Source of the DNA: Bacteroidota bacterium
GTDB taxonomy: Bacteria > Bacteroidota > Bacteroidia > Bacteroidales > VadinHA17
NCBI GenBank assembly: GCA_030628785.1
Contig: DAOVQI010000018.1
Span: 1-16,886, forward strand
Direction: 5' to 3'
Length of the DNA stretch: 16,886 nt
In this document: positions 7,591 through 15,506 of the stretch, piece after piece
Position numbering within the stretch: position 1 is the stretch's first letter
Layout of the letters: each line of letters starts with the position of its first letter
Notes under the pieces: generated by a model
What the model was told of the DNA's origin: nothing
The model's input: the letters and a program-made list of their open reading frames with translations, nothing else
Database searches by the model: none
Program-made: the position numbers and the translations under genes

Positions 7591-10500
7591 ATGAAATACA
7601 CAACGTTCTTCCGTAAGCCTATATCGTGGATTGTTTTTGCTATAATTGCGATAGTCAGTGCAATCTATGCTTATTTTAATTTCGATAAAGCCAATCCTAT
7701 TGTCAGCCTGGAGATTACAATGAACCGTGAAACAGCTCTGGAAAAAGCTTCATCACTGGCAAGAAATTATGAATTGGGGCCTGACGATTATAAAACGGCA
7801 GCAGTTTTTACGAACGATGATCGTTTCCAGAATTTTGTTGAACTGGAGGCCGGAGGTCTTGAAAAGTTTACAGAAGTGCTGGAATCCGGCTTGTATTCTT
7901 CATATAATTGGAAAGTCAGGCATTTTAAGGAGCATGAAACAAACGAAGTTACTTTTTGTTTTACGCCCAGAGGTGACATTTACGGCTTTTTTGAAAAGCT
8001 GGCTGATTCAGAAAAAGGAGCAGCACTTGAAGAGGAAGATGCATTAAAAATTGCCATAGAAGAAACCCAAAAGCACTGGAATGTCAACTTTGCCGGATAC
8101 GAACTTGTTGAGGAGTCAAAAGAAGAAGTGGAAAGCGGCAGGATAGATCATTCCTTTGTTTACGAGCGTCATGATAAACAGATTGGAGAAGGAAGGTACA
8201 GATTACGGCTGATGGTCAGTGGTGATAAACTCACACAGGTAAAGCATTTTGTCAAGATTCCGGAAGAATTTGACCGGCGCTATACCGAGATGCGATCCCA
8301 AAACGATTTGGTTGCTACATTCGGGGCAGTGGGTCTTGTAGTAATTTACGGACTGGGAGGAGTAATCATTGGATTATTTTTCTTGCTTCGCCATCGTCAG
8401 CTAATATGGAAACCGGCTGTCATCTGGGGATCTATTATTGCTTTGGGTTCGGTTTTTTTGGTGTCTCTCAATGTAATTCCGTTATCCTGGTTCAGTTATG
8501 ATACTTCAGCATCTGCCGGAAATTTTATAACGAACATAATTGTTAACAGCTTGCTTGGAGCTCTTGGTGTTGGAGCAATGATTACCATTACTTTTATGGC
8601 GGCAGAAGGCCTGGGCAGGATGGCCTTTCCGCATCATGTTCAGCTTTGGAGGGCATGGGGAAGCCAAGCCGGAGGTTCTTTATCTATGCTAGGGCAGACC
8701 ATGACCGGTTATCTTTTTATGGTGATTATGATCGGGGTTGATGTTTTGTTTTATGTTGTTTCCAAACATTTCGGTTGGTGGAGCCCGGCCGGGAACCTGT
8801 CAGATCCAAATATTCTCGCCAATTACATGCCGTGGTTTAACTCGGTTGCTATCTCACTTCAGGCAGGTTTCTGGGAAGAAGCCCTTTGCCGTGCGGTTCC
8901 GCTGGCAGGGATAGTATTGCTTACCCGCAACTCGAAGTACAAAAATTTTTGGATTATTCTTGTGCTAATACTTCAGACTTTTATTTTCGGGGCAGCCCAT
9001 GCCAATTATCCGCAACAGCCTTCATATGCCCGTGTGCTGGAAATGGTAATTCCATTTGTTATCATGGGGTTGATCTATATAGGATACGGGTTGATTCCTG
9101 CAATTATTGCTCATTATGCTATCGATGTTTTCTGGATATCCTTGCCGTTGTGGGTAGCAAGTTCTCCGGGAATCTGGTTCGACCGGATTATAGTCATTCT
9201 TCTTTTCTTTGTACCTCTTTGGGTGGTGCTGTATTTTCGTGTGAAGAACAAAAAATGGAAAAAAATTCCGGAAGAGTTGAGAAATGACGCATGGAAACCG
9301 GCTCCAAAAGTTGAGGAAGTCAAGGAGAAAATAGAAATCAGCCCCGAAAAAAAATCTTTGAGTAAATTTTTAATCCCTTCAGGTATTATCGGGTTGGTAC
9401 TCTGGCTAACTTTTACTCCGTTTACCCAGGATGCACCAAAATTAGAAACTTCCAGATCACAAGCCATTGAAATAGCTTCAAAAGTGCTTGTGGAAAAATT
9501 TGGCATTAATCCCGGTGAATGGACAGTTTTGTGCAATATGATTGAGGAAACCAATCTTCAGCATAAATTTATCTGGCAAGAAGGAGGGGAAGAAAATTAT
9601 GAAAAATACCTTGGGAGTTTCCTTCCGCCGCCGAGATGGTCGGTCAGGTTAGTGAAAACAAAAGGTAAAGTTGAAGAACGATCAGAAGAATATAGTGCGG
9701 TTATTGATGTCGGTGGAAATGTGCTTAGAGCTTATCATAAAATTCCCGAAAAAAGGGAAGGCGCATCGCTGGAGCAGGCGCAAGCCCAGATATTAATTGA
9801 CTCTGTGCTACTTAATGACCTGGGACAAGAAAGAGAAAAGCTGAAAGAGATATCCATTACCCCGAAAAAGCTGGATAACCGGAAAAATTGGACTTTTGTG
9901 TATGCCGACACATTGAATTATACACTGGAAAAAGGCCAGGGCAGATACCAAATTTCCATTGACGGCGATGAGGTTGTTTTGGTTTCCTCTTCTGTACATA
10001 TTCCTGAAGATTGGGAAAGAAATTATGACGATCAGCAGAGTAAACGGAGCATAATACGAACAATTGGAAAGGTTTCCATAATTATCATAGTGATTGCCGC
10101 TATGGTTTTGGGTATCATTCGGTGGACACGTAAAAGATTTTCTGTAAGGCTGTTCCTGTATTTTACCATCGGTTTATTTGTTTTGTTTTTTCTGGACGAA
10201 TTCCTGAGCTGGGACACCTTGATAGCCGGCTATCAGACCAGTTTGCCCATGAATAATTTTATTACCATGATGGTTGTTACTATGGCTATCGGTGGAATTT
10301 TTATTTCAGCAGGTTTAGGGATTATTGGAGGGATGTCGGTTAATCTGATCCCTGCCGGAAAAGCTGGGAAATATGACGTATTAAAAGCTACAGGACTTGG
10401 CTTGGCAGTAATGGGACTGTTTGCTTTGTTTTCGGAGCTTGAGGTAAAAAATTCACCTTTTTGGGGTGAATTCCTGGCAGCAAATTCCAAATGGCCGGTA

Positions 10501-10917
10501 ATAAGCATTGGTATTGCTAAAATTCAAAAATATATTTTGTTAACCGGTTTCTTACTGACCCTTTATTTCGGACTTCATACTTTGACAAAAGGATGGTCAA
10601 AGGGCCGGTTATTGTTTGGAACATTGGTCGTTCTTTTGGGAGTACTGATTGAAGCTGGTTCACTCGAAAATTATTCTTACTGGTTAATATCGGGGGGAAT
10701 CCTCGGACTTATTCTACTGGGATTATATATTTTGTTTATCAGGTATCACTTTGAATGGATCCCTTTGATTGCCATGGTACCAGTTGTGCTCGAAATTCTA
10801 AAAACCACATTTACATGTGCCATACCTGCAGCTTTAACCGGCGGAATTTTGGGATTACTTTTTATCGGAGCTTTAAGTTGGTGGTGGTACTCCGAATTTT
10901 TAAAGCATAAACCATAA
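7591..10917 (+). CDS. Duplicated CPBP-family (CAAX/Abi) intramembrane protease with PepSY-like extracytoplasmic repeats
   Basis: A 1108-residue polytopic membrane protein made of two homologous halves. Half 1 has TM 11-29; a soluble region about 40-235 that looks like two PepSY-like units (ETALEKASSLARNY and EDALKIAIEETQ); then a multi-TM block about 240-550. That block holds the CPBP signature: EEALCR (E429, E430, R434), FGAAH (F466, H470) and HYAID (H508, D512). Half 2 repeats the order: TM about 592-610, soluble region about 618-815 (SQAIEIASKVLVEKF and LEQAQAQILIDS), TM block about 825-1100. Matching landmarks include WKVR/WSVR, VKIPEEFDRRY/VHIPEDWERNY and NFIT/NFIT. The second TM block has no EExxxR, FxxxH or HxxxD, so only the first can be catalytic. 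CPBP enzymes are glutamate-type intramembrane proteases that cleave prenylated or other membrane substrates. The target here is unknown. Confidence 0.85.
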   Translation: MKYTTFFRKPISWIVFAIIAIVSAIYAYFNFDKANPIVSLEITMNRETALEKASSLARNYELGPDDYKTAAVFTNDDRFQNFVELEAGGLEKFTEVLESGLYSSYNWKVRHFKEHETNEVTFCFTPRGDIYGFFEKLADSEKGAALEEEDALKIAIEETQKHWNVNFAGYELVEESKEEVESGRIDHSFVYERHDKQIGEGRYRLRLMVSGDKLTQVKHFVKIPEEFDRRYTEMRSQNDLVATFGAVGLVVIYGLGGVIIGLFFLLRHRQLIWKPAVIWGSIIALGSVFLVSLNVIPLSWFSYDTSASAGNFITNIIVNSLLGALGVGAMITITFMAAEGLGRMAFPHHVQLWRAWGSQAGGSLSMLGQTMTGYLFMVIMIGVDVLFYVVSKHFGWWSPAGNLSDPNILANYMPWFNSVAISLQAGFWEEALCRAVPLAGIVLLTRNSKYKNFWIILVLILQTFIFGAAHANYPQQPSYARVLEMVIPFVIMGLIYIGYGLIPAIIAHYAIDVFWISLPLWVASSPGIWFDRIIVILLFFVPLWVVLYFRVKNKKWKKIPEELRNDAWKPAPKVEEVKEKIEISPEKKSLSKFLIPSGIIGLVLWLTFTPFTQDAPKLETSRSQAIEIASKVLVEKFGINPGEWTVLCNMIEETNLQHKFIWQEGGEENYEKYLGSFLPPPRWSVRLVKTKGKVEERSEEYSAVIDVGGNVLRAYHKIPEKREGASLEQAQAQILIDSVLLNDLGQEREKLKEISITPKKLDNRKNWTFVYADTLNYTLEKGQGRYQISIDGDEVVLVSSSVHIPEDWERNYDDQQSKRSIIRTIGKVSIIIIVIAAMVLGIIRWTRKRFSVRLFLYFTIGLFVLFFLDEFLSWDTLIAGYQTSLPMNNFITMMVVTMAIGGIFISAGLGIIGGMSVNLIPAGKAGKYDVLKATGLGLAVMGLFALFSELEVKNSPFWGEFLAANSKWPVISIGIAKIQKYILLTGFLLTLYFGLHTLTKGWSKGRLLFGTLVVLLGVLIEAGSLENYSYWLISGGILGLILLGLYILFIRYHFEWIPLIAMVPVVLEILKTTFTCAIPAALTGGILGLLFIGALSWWWYSEFLKHKP

Positions 10918-11051
10918 ATTATTTTGCTCCCTACGCCATGTTCTCTATGCTTTGCGCTGTATTCTCTGGACCAAGGGCTCCATACTACACACCCCAACAA
11001 TTCAGCCATTTAACAATTTCCCAAAGAAATCCTTCGGATAATCACTACATT

Positions 11052-11092
11052 ATTCGTCAATCGTTTGTTCGTCATTCGATTATCCGGCAATC
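11052..11092. repeat. Three imperfect short tandem units, period about 15
   Basis: ATTCGTCAATCG (11052-11063), GTTCGTCATTCG (11067-11078) and TATCCGGCAATC (11081-11092) are related 12-mers at 14-15 nt spacing. The third is clearly diverged. Such arrays are common intergenic filler in Bacteroidota. No function is implied. Confidence 0.45.
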
Positions 11093-11190
11093 CCCAAAAT
11101 CTCAAATCAGCATTTTAAAATCCAAAAATCCTTTTACATTTCACATATTCTGATCACTTCTTCTGTATCATGCTTATCATATTTTATGGC

Positions 11191-11198
11191 TACATTTG
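11191..11198 (+). promoter_or_regulatory. Candidate -7 promoter element for rsgA
   Basis: TACATTTG matches the Bacteroidota -7 consensus TAnnTTTG exactly and ends 15 nt before the GTG start, implying a very short leader. No good -33 element is seen about 20 nt upstream, which lowers confidence. Confidence 0.4.
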
Positions 11199-11213
11199 TA
11201 TAATTAACTTGGT

Positions 11214-12143
11214 GTGAAAACTGGACTTGTCATAAAATCCACTGGTAGCTGGTACTCCGTCAAACTGGATAACGGAAATACAATTAATTGTAAAATTAAA
11301 GGGAAATTTCGTATTCAGGGGAGCAGATCAACAAATCCGGTCGCTGTTGGAGACCGGGTGAGAATTTTTGTAGATGAGAAAAAACAAATTGGCGTTATTA
11401 CAGAGATTTTCGACCGAAAGAATTACATCATCCGGAAATCTTCAAAGCTTTCAAAATATTCTCAGGTTATTGCTGCAAATGTCGACCAGGCTTTTCTAAT
11501 CGCAACCCTTGTATCTCCTGAAACGTCAAATGAGTTTATTGACCGGTTTTTGGTCACTGCTGAAGCCTATCAAATTCCTGTTCATATCATTTTTAATAAA
11601 ATTGACCTTTACAGCGATCCAATGCTAAACACGCTAAAGGATTTAACATCAATATACAAAAAGATTGGATATACATGTTATGAAACCTCTGCATTAAAAC
11701 AGATAAACTTGAAAAAAGTGGGGGCAGCATTGAAAAATAAAATCAACGTGGTTTCAGGAAAATCAGGAGTGGGAAAATCAACACTGATTAATGCAATTGA
11801 TTCCAGTCTGAATATCAAAACAGCAGAAATCTCGGCATTTCATCAAACAGGAAAACACACAACCGCATTAGCCGAAATGCATGAACTCGCTTTTGGTGGC
11901 TATATTATTGACACACCAGGCATTAAGGCATTTGGAGTTGTCGATATGCAAAAGGATGAAATTTATCATTTTTTCCCGGAGATTTTCAGGCTTTCAAAAG
12001 ATTGTCAGTACTATAATTGTTTACATACACATGAGCCAAATTGTGCAGTTAAAAAAGGTGTGGAAAACGGAGAGATCAGTACATCAAGATACAAAAGCTA
12101 CCTTAACATACTTTACGATAAGGAAGAAAAATACCGGTGTTAA
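11214..12143 (+). CDS. rsgA: Ribosome small-subunit-dependent GTPase RsgA (YjeQ)
   Basis: A 309-residue circularly permuted GTPase that acts in late 30S maturation, where GTP hydrolysis checks the decoding centre. An N-terminal OB-fold (about 1-70, with NPVAVGDRVRI) precedes the G domain in permuted order: NKID (128-131, G4), TSA (about 158-160, G5), SGKSGVGKST (181-190, G1/P-loop) and DTPG (233-236, G3). The C-terminal zinc knuckle is C264-x4-C269-x-H271-x5-C277. All motifs are intact and the length is normal. The start is GTG at 11214; an in-frame TAA at 11205 leaves no upstream alternative. It is a single-gene unit, 296 nt from the CPBP gene and 153 nt from the kinase, with no obvious functional link to either. 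One of the most secure calls here. Confidence 0.97.
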   Translation: MKTGLVIKSTGSWYSVKLDNGNTINCKIKGKFRIQGSRSTNPVAVGDRVRIFVDEKKQIGVITEIFDRKNYIIRKSSKLSKYSQVIAANVDQAFLIATLVSPETSNEFIDRFLVTAEAYQIPVHIIFNKIDLYSDPMLNTLKDLTSIYKKIGYTCYETSALKQINLKKVGAALKNKINVVSGKSGVGKSTLINAIDSSLNIKTAEISAFHQTGKHTTALAEMHELAFGGYIIDTPGIKAFGVVDMQKDEIYHFFPEIFRLSKDCQYYNCLHTHEPNCAVKKGVENGEISTSRYKSYLNILYDKEEKYRC

Positions 12144-12296
12144 GAAATTCCTGATAAGATTTAAATCACAGTTATTTTTATCTTAACTTGTTTATTTATA
12201 TTTTTACCTTTAACATAGTATATTTGATAGTCGGTTAAATTTTCTATAAAAAAGTTATCTGAATTTCGTTTTATGTAATTACAACTCAAATTCGTA

Positions 12297-15143
12297 ATGA
12301 GGAAGATTCACTTTTTAATTTCTGCGGTAATTGTTATTATCCTCTCTTTAAATGTCTACTATTATTTTGACATTTATGATCAGCAGGTTGACTTTCAAAA
12401 AAGATTCCTTTTAAAGCAAACCCAGTTATCCGGAGAGGAGATTGAAAAAGTAGGATCTCAATTTGTAAGTGATTTGAACAGAATATTATTTTTAGATGAT
12501 ATAACGCAATTTTTCGATAATGAAGAAATAATGCAAAGAGGTGCAAAGAACCTTGAAATATTCTACTCAAAATATGATAACCTGATCAAGAACATCTTAC
12601 TTTATGATAACAAAAAAAACGTTTTTAACTTATATAAAGACAATAATAACAACTTTTTATCAGCCACATATACTACTCATGATCAAAGGGAATTAGTACC
12701 CCAGGAAAAGATTAGTATCGAAAAAAATAAGCATGTCTTTTTTTTACCTATAATCAACAACAATTTAGTTACAGGAAATATTGCCGCTACGATAGATTAC
12801 ATTCATTACATTAATTCTGTTTTTGAGAAATCCCATCTTGAAAATACCCAATGGCAATGGTTAGTAAACAATAAAGGAGAAATCATTTTAAACAACTTTT
12901 CAGGTGGTGTATTGCAAATAAACCAGTTACTTCGTATCACAGATGACCTCATTGAAGGTTTCCAGGGAGCTCTCACTCATTCCGTTTTGATCAATGACAA
13001 GGACGAGAAAGTAATTTCAGCGTATTACCCAATACAAATCTTAGACAGAGAATTCGGCATTGTTTTTACACTCAAAACAGAAACCATCCTGCAAACTATT
13101 ATTAAGAATGCCACTATCATTATTTTCTTAACCCTGATCCTTGTTTCCTCGATTATTTTCATTTTTCATTTCTTTATTCGCAGACAAAATATTGAAGCAG
13201 AAAAGTTGCAAGAATCTGAACTGGCACTTGCTCAAATCCTTGAATCCCTGCCCATAGGAATCCTGATGCTTGGTAAGGATAGAAAAATCAGGAAAATTAA
13301 CAACACGGCTATTGAAATGTTTTCTCTGGAGAAAGAAGGAGATTTGGTTGGGAAAGATATTTCAGACCGCTTTTCCTTCGGAAAGAATTTTCTTTACAAA
13401 GAATATTTTGGTTTAACTTTCGATACCAGTCAGTTTTTTTCGTATGAGAAAAACGGGAAAGAAATCGTTATTTATAAAAAAGAAATCCTATTTAAACTCG
13501 AGGGTGAAGATATAACGCTTGAAGCATTCGTTGATGTTACTCCGCTTGAAAAAGCACGAAAACAGGAAGTTATTGCCAATCAGGCTAAATCAGAATTCCT
13601 GGCAAAAATGAGCCATGAGATCCGCACACCTTTAAACGGCATTATTGGTATAGCTGATGCTTTTTCACGCCAGAAATTAACTAAAAAGCAACAGGAATCT
13701 GCCCAAATAATAAAACAATCAGCCGATTTATTGCTATCTATTATCAACGATATCCTTGACTTTTCGAAAATTGAAGCCGGCAAGATGATGCTTGAGGAAA
13801 TTCCTTTTAGCCTTAGTGAAGAACTGGATTATGCCTTAAATATTTTCAAACCGGATCTTTGGGAAAAGAATCTTGATTTTATTTTAAGTATCGAACCCAA
13901 TGTTCCGGACAAAATTATTGGTGATCCCTTCCGTTTACGCCAGGTCCTTTCAAATTTAACAGGCAATGCCATAAAGTTTACCGAAAAAGGTAAAATCATG
14001 GTGACGGTTAAATTAGTAAAGGAATATAGCGGCAATCTTACCGTTCAAATTGATGTTGAAGACACAGGTATTGGTATTCCGGAAAAACAATTAAAGGAAA
14101 TATTTATCTCCTTTAAACAAGCTGATGGTTCAACCACAAGAAAATACGGTGGTACCGGACTGGGTACAACCATTTCTAAACAACTCGTTGAGCTGATGGG
14201 AGGAGAAATATGGGTTGAATCTCCTTCAGCCATTTCAGACGACCCGGAAACTCCCGGAACCAGATTCAGCTTCACCATAAAAGTCTTTTCAAATGAAAAG
14301 ATCAAGAAAATTATCCAGGATGAAAAAATTATCAAATATCATCAAATAAAAACCCTGATCATCAATGAAAAAACCGGGAAAGATGATCATTTGTTAGAGA
14401 TCCTTCAAAATTTTGGAATTTCTTCCTATGTTACAAATTTTCAGGAGAAAACCATAGATCTGATAAAATCGAATATTACAAACCGTACTGAAAGCTATAA
14501 CGTAATTATTATAAGTGATACCCCTTCTTTTAATGGTTTTGAAGTTGCACGACAACTTCACCAACATAAATTAAGTGACAAGTTCCTTATCATAATTGTT
14601 AGTTCCAACAATCAAAAAGGGAATTTTGCAAAAAGCAAAAAACTAGGAGTTGATTACTATTTGATCCAACCATACCAATCATCTGAAATCTTTGATATCT
14701 TCCAAACCAATTTCCCAAATATCAAACTTGATGAAGACAAAACACCTGAAGTTGACATAATTAAGAAAGACCTGAAGATATTGGTCGCAGAAGATAACCT
14801 GATAAATCAACAAGTGGCAAAAACCATATTCAAAAATTTGGGTTTTGAGATTGATATGGCAGAAAACGGCAATGATGCAATTGCTAAAATTAATGATAAT
14901 AACTATGATGTTATTTTTATGGACATAATGATGCCTGAATTAGACGGTATGGAAGCCACAAAGAAATTAAGAAAACAAAACCATAACTTGCCCATTATTG
15001 CACTTACAGCAGATATCAACAAAGAGATTCAAGACAAAATGAAAGGGGTTGGTATGAATGATTTCATTGCAAAGCCCATTCGTGTTGATGAAATTAAAAG
15101 GGTTTTGATAAAATGGTTTTCAGAATCAATAAAATCAGACTAA
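12297..15143 (+). CDS. Hybrid sensor histidine kinase with degenerate and intact receiver domains
   Basis: A 948-residue membrane kinase. TM1 is about 7-24, an extracytoplasmic sensor about 27-265 (probably a double-Cache-like fold, uncertain), and TM2 about 271-294. A PAS-like domain spans about 305-420 (ILESLPIGILMLGKDRKI). HisKA contains FLAKMSHEIRTPLNG with phospho-acceptor H440. The ATPase domain has the N-box NLTGNAIKFT (N553, N557), DTGIG (589-593) and GGTGLG (618-623). Residues about 683-805 resemble a receiver but lack the acidic pair, an Asp at the phosphorylation position and the Lys (LIQPY, Q791). Residues about 826-940 form an intact receiver: E832/D833, D876 in FMDIMMPELDG, T904, K926. 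It probably autophosphorylates H440 and relays to D876. No HPt domain, output domain or response regulator is nearby, so it is an orphan and its signal is unknown. Confidence 0.94.
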   Translation: MRKIHFLISAVIVIILSLNVYYYFDIYDQQVDFQKRFLLKQTQLSGEEIEKVGSQFVSDLNRILFLDDITQFFDNEEIMQRGAKNLEIFYSKYDNLIKNILLYDNKKNVFNLYKDNNNNFLSATYTTHDQRELVPQEKISIEKNKHVFFLPIINNNLVTGNIAATIDYIHYINSVFEKSHLENTQWQWLVNNKGEIILNNFSGGVLQINQLLRITDDLIEGFQGALTHSVLINDKDEKVISAYYPIQILDREFGIVFTLKTETILQTIIKNATIIIFLTLILVSSIIFIFHFFIRRQNIEAEKLQESELALAQILESLPIGILMLGKDRKIRKINNTAIEMFSLEKEGDLVGKDISDRFSFGKNFLYKEYFGLTFDTSQFFSYEKNGKEIVIYKKEILFKLEGEDITLEAFVDVTPLEKARKQEVIANQAKSEFLAKMSHEIRTPLNGIIGIADAFSRQKLTKKQQESAQIIKQSADLLLSIINDILDFSKIEAGKMMLEEIPFSLSEELDYALNIFKPDLWEKNLDFILSIEPNVPDKIIGDPFRLRQVLSNLTGNAIKFTEKGKIMVTVKLVKEYSGNLTVQIDVEDTGIGIPEKQLKEIFISFKQADGSTTRKYGGTGLGTTISKQLVELMGGEIWVESPSAISDDPETPGTRFSFTIKVFSNEKIKKIIQDEKIIKYHQIKTLIINEKTGKDDHLLEILQNFGISSYVTNFQEKTIDLIKSNITNRTESYNVIIISDTPSFNGFEVARQLHQHKLSDKFLIIIVSSNNQKGNFAKSKKLGVDYYLIQPYQSSEIFDIFQTNFPNIKLDEDKTPEVDIIKKDLKILVAEDNLINQQVAKTIFKNLGFEIDMAENGNDAIAKINDNNYDVIFMDIMMPELDGMEATKKLRKQNHNLPIIALTADINKEIQDKMKGVGMNDFIAKPIRVDEIKRVLIKWFSESIKSD

Positions 15144-15152
15144 AAGACCATA

Positions 15153-15214
15153 GCTTCGCAAATTTACCCTGTGAAATAAATCGAAGATTTAATGCGAAGC
15201 ATTATTTCACAGGG
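15153..15214. repeat. Inverted repeat with interleaved second pairing (possible pseudoknot)
   Basis: CCCTGTGAAATAA (15167-15179) and TTATTTCACAGGG (15202-15214) are perfect 13-bp arms around a 22-nt loop. GCTTCGCA (15153-15160), outside the stem, is perfectly complementary to TGCGAAGC (15193-15200) in the loop. A small hairpin AAATC/GATTT (15178-15190) overlaps. It starts 10 nt after the kinase stop. The first 14 nt (CATAGCTTCGCAAA, from 15149) recur at 16555. It could end or stabilise the kinase transcript. Confidence 0.7.
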
Positions 15215-15346
15215 GGAATTAAAAAGGTTAATACTATTCAAATGAAACTGCTAAATTTTAATGATTGTGGAACCTTAGCCTTTTATAAGATAAGTTTTAT
15301 TACATGCACATAACTTATAGTAAATCAATAAACAATTTTGAACTTA

Positions 15347-15366
15347 GCCCCGATGGCTATCGGGGC
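15347..15366. repeat. Dispersed palindrome GCCCCGAT/ATCGGGGC
   Basis: Perfect 8-bp arms (15347-15354 and 15359-15366) with loop GGCT. It belongs to the same CCGAT-type palindrome group as 1358-1373 and lies 10 nt before a second palindrome, so the two form a paired element. Confidence 0.75.
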
Positions 15367-15376
15367 GATCTCATGA

Positions 15377-15407
15377 TCCGCCATCCCGAAAGCTTTCGGG
15401 AGGCGGA
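15377..15407. repeat. Dispersed palindrome with CCCGAAAG/CTTTCGGG core
   Basis: The core CCCGAAAGCTTTCGGG (15385-15400) is a perfect self-complementary 16-mer, flanked by arms TCCGCC (15377-15382) and GGCGGA (15402-15407). The core is closely related to 16675-16692. It ends 12 nt before the AIM24-like remnant. Confidence 0.75.
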
Positions 15408-15419
15408 GAATAAATTCCG

Positions 15420-15485
15420 ATACGTTATAAGATCTTCGGAGATGATATTCAACTGGTTGAGATTGAATTAGATCCTGGGGAGACC
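15420..15485 (+). pseudogene. Remnant of an AIM24/TIGR00266-family gene (N-terminal fragment)
   Basis: From CGT at 15423 the frame reads RYK followed by IFGDDIQLVEIELDPGET, ending at 15485. This closely matches the conserved N-terminus I recall for AIM24-type proteins (IFGDDMQ.VE.ELDPGE). Only about 21 codons remain. The expected ATG two codons before the Tyr is ATA (15420-15422), an in-frame TAA lies at 15411, and the AIM24 pattern ends after DPGET. The fragment is in frame with mnmH through seven further codons, but no ATG, GTG or TTG precedes it, so it is probably not translated. AIM24-family proteins are of poorly known function. The match is from memory, not a search. Confidence 0.6.
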
Positions 15486-15506
15486 ATAACCTATCTCAAT
15501 TCGATA

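Larger units (their letters stand above)
10918..11213. other. Non-coding spacer with low-complexity degenerate repeats
   Basis: This 296-nt gap holds no credible gene. Its first part carries loosely repeated words (CCTACGCCATG, CTCTATGCTTTGCG), its middle an imperfect 14-15 nt repeat (11052-11092), and its end A-rich AAATC-type words. The last 25 nt contain the candidate rsgA promoter. No terminator hairpin follows the CPBP gene. Confidence 0.6.
15144..15506. other. Structured spacer between the kinase and mnmH
   Basis: This 363-nt gap contains, in order, a pseudoknot-capable inverted repeat (15153-15214), an AT-rich stretch without visible features (15221-15345), two GC-rich palindromes (15347-15366 and 15377-15407) and a short AIM24-like coding remnant (15420-15485) that abuts mnmH. 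No intact gene is present. Confidence 0.7.

Noticed and set aside
9114..9554. 146-codon minus-strand ORF
   Set aside because: It is antisense to the CPBP gene across the junction of its two halves, with no recognisable motif.
10938..11153. 71-codon ORF in the spacer before rsgA
   Set aside because: It reads through low-complexity repeat DNA; composition is Ser/Ile/Pro-rich without a plausible ribosome-binding site or domain.
12144..12200. Possible terminator after rsgA
   Set aside because: Only weak complementary words (GATAAGA-like against TCTTA) are seen, too AT-rich and short to support.
15113..15313. 66-codon ORF overlapping the kinase 3' end
   Set aside because: It runs through the inverted repeat at 15153-15214 and has no gene-like features.
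15347..15407. Paired palindromes considered as a CRISPR fragment
   Set aside because: The two units differ in sequence, no regular spacers are present and no cas genes are nearby.
15414..15506. N-terminal extension of MnmH
   Set aside because: The frame is open but contains no ATG, GTG or TTG, and the encoded residues match an unrelated family; MnmH from 15507 already has a normal N-terminus.
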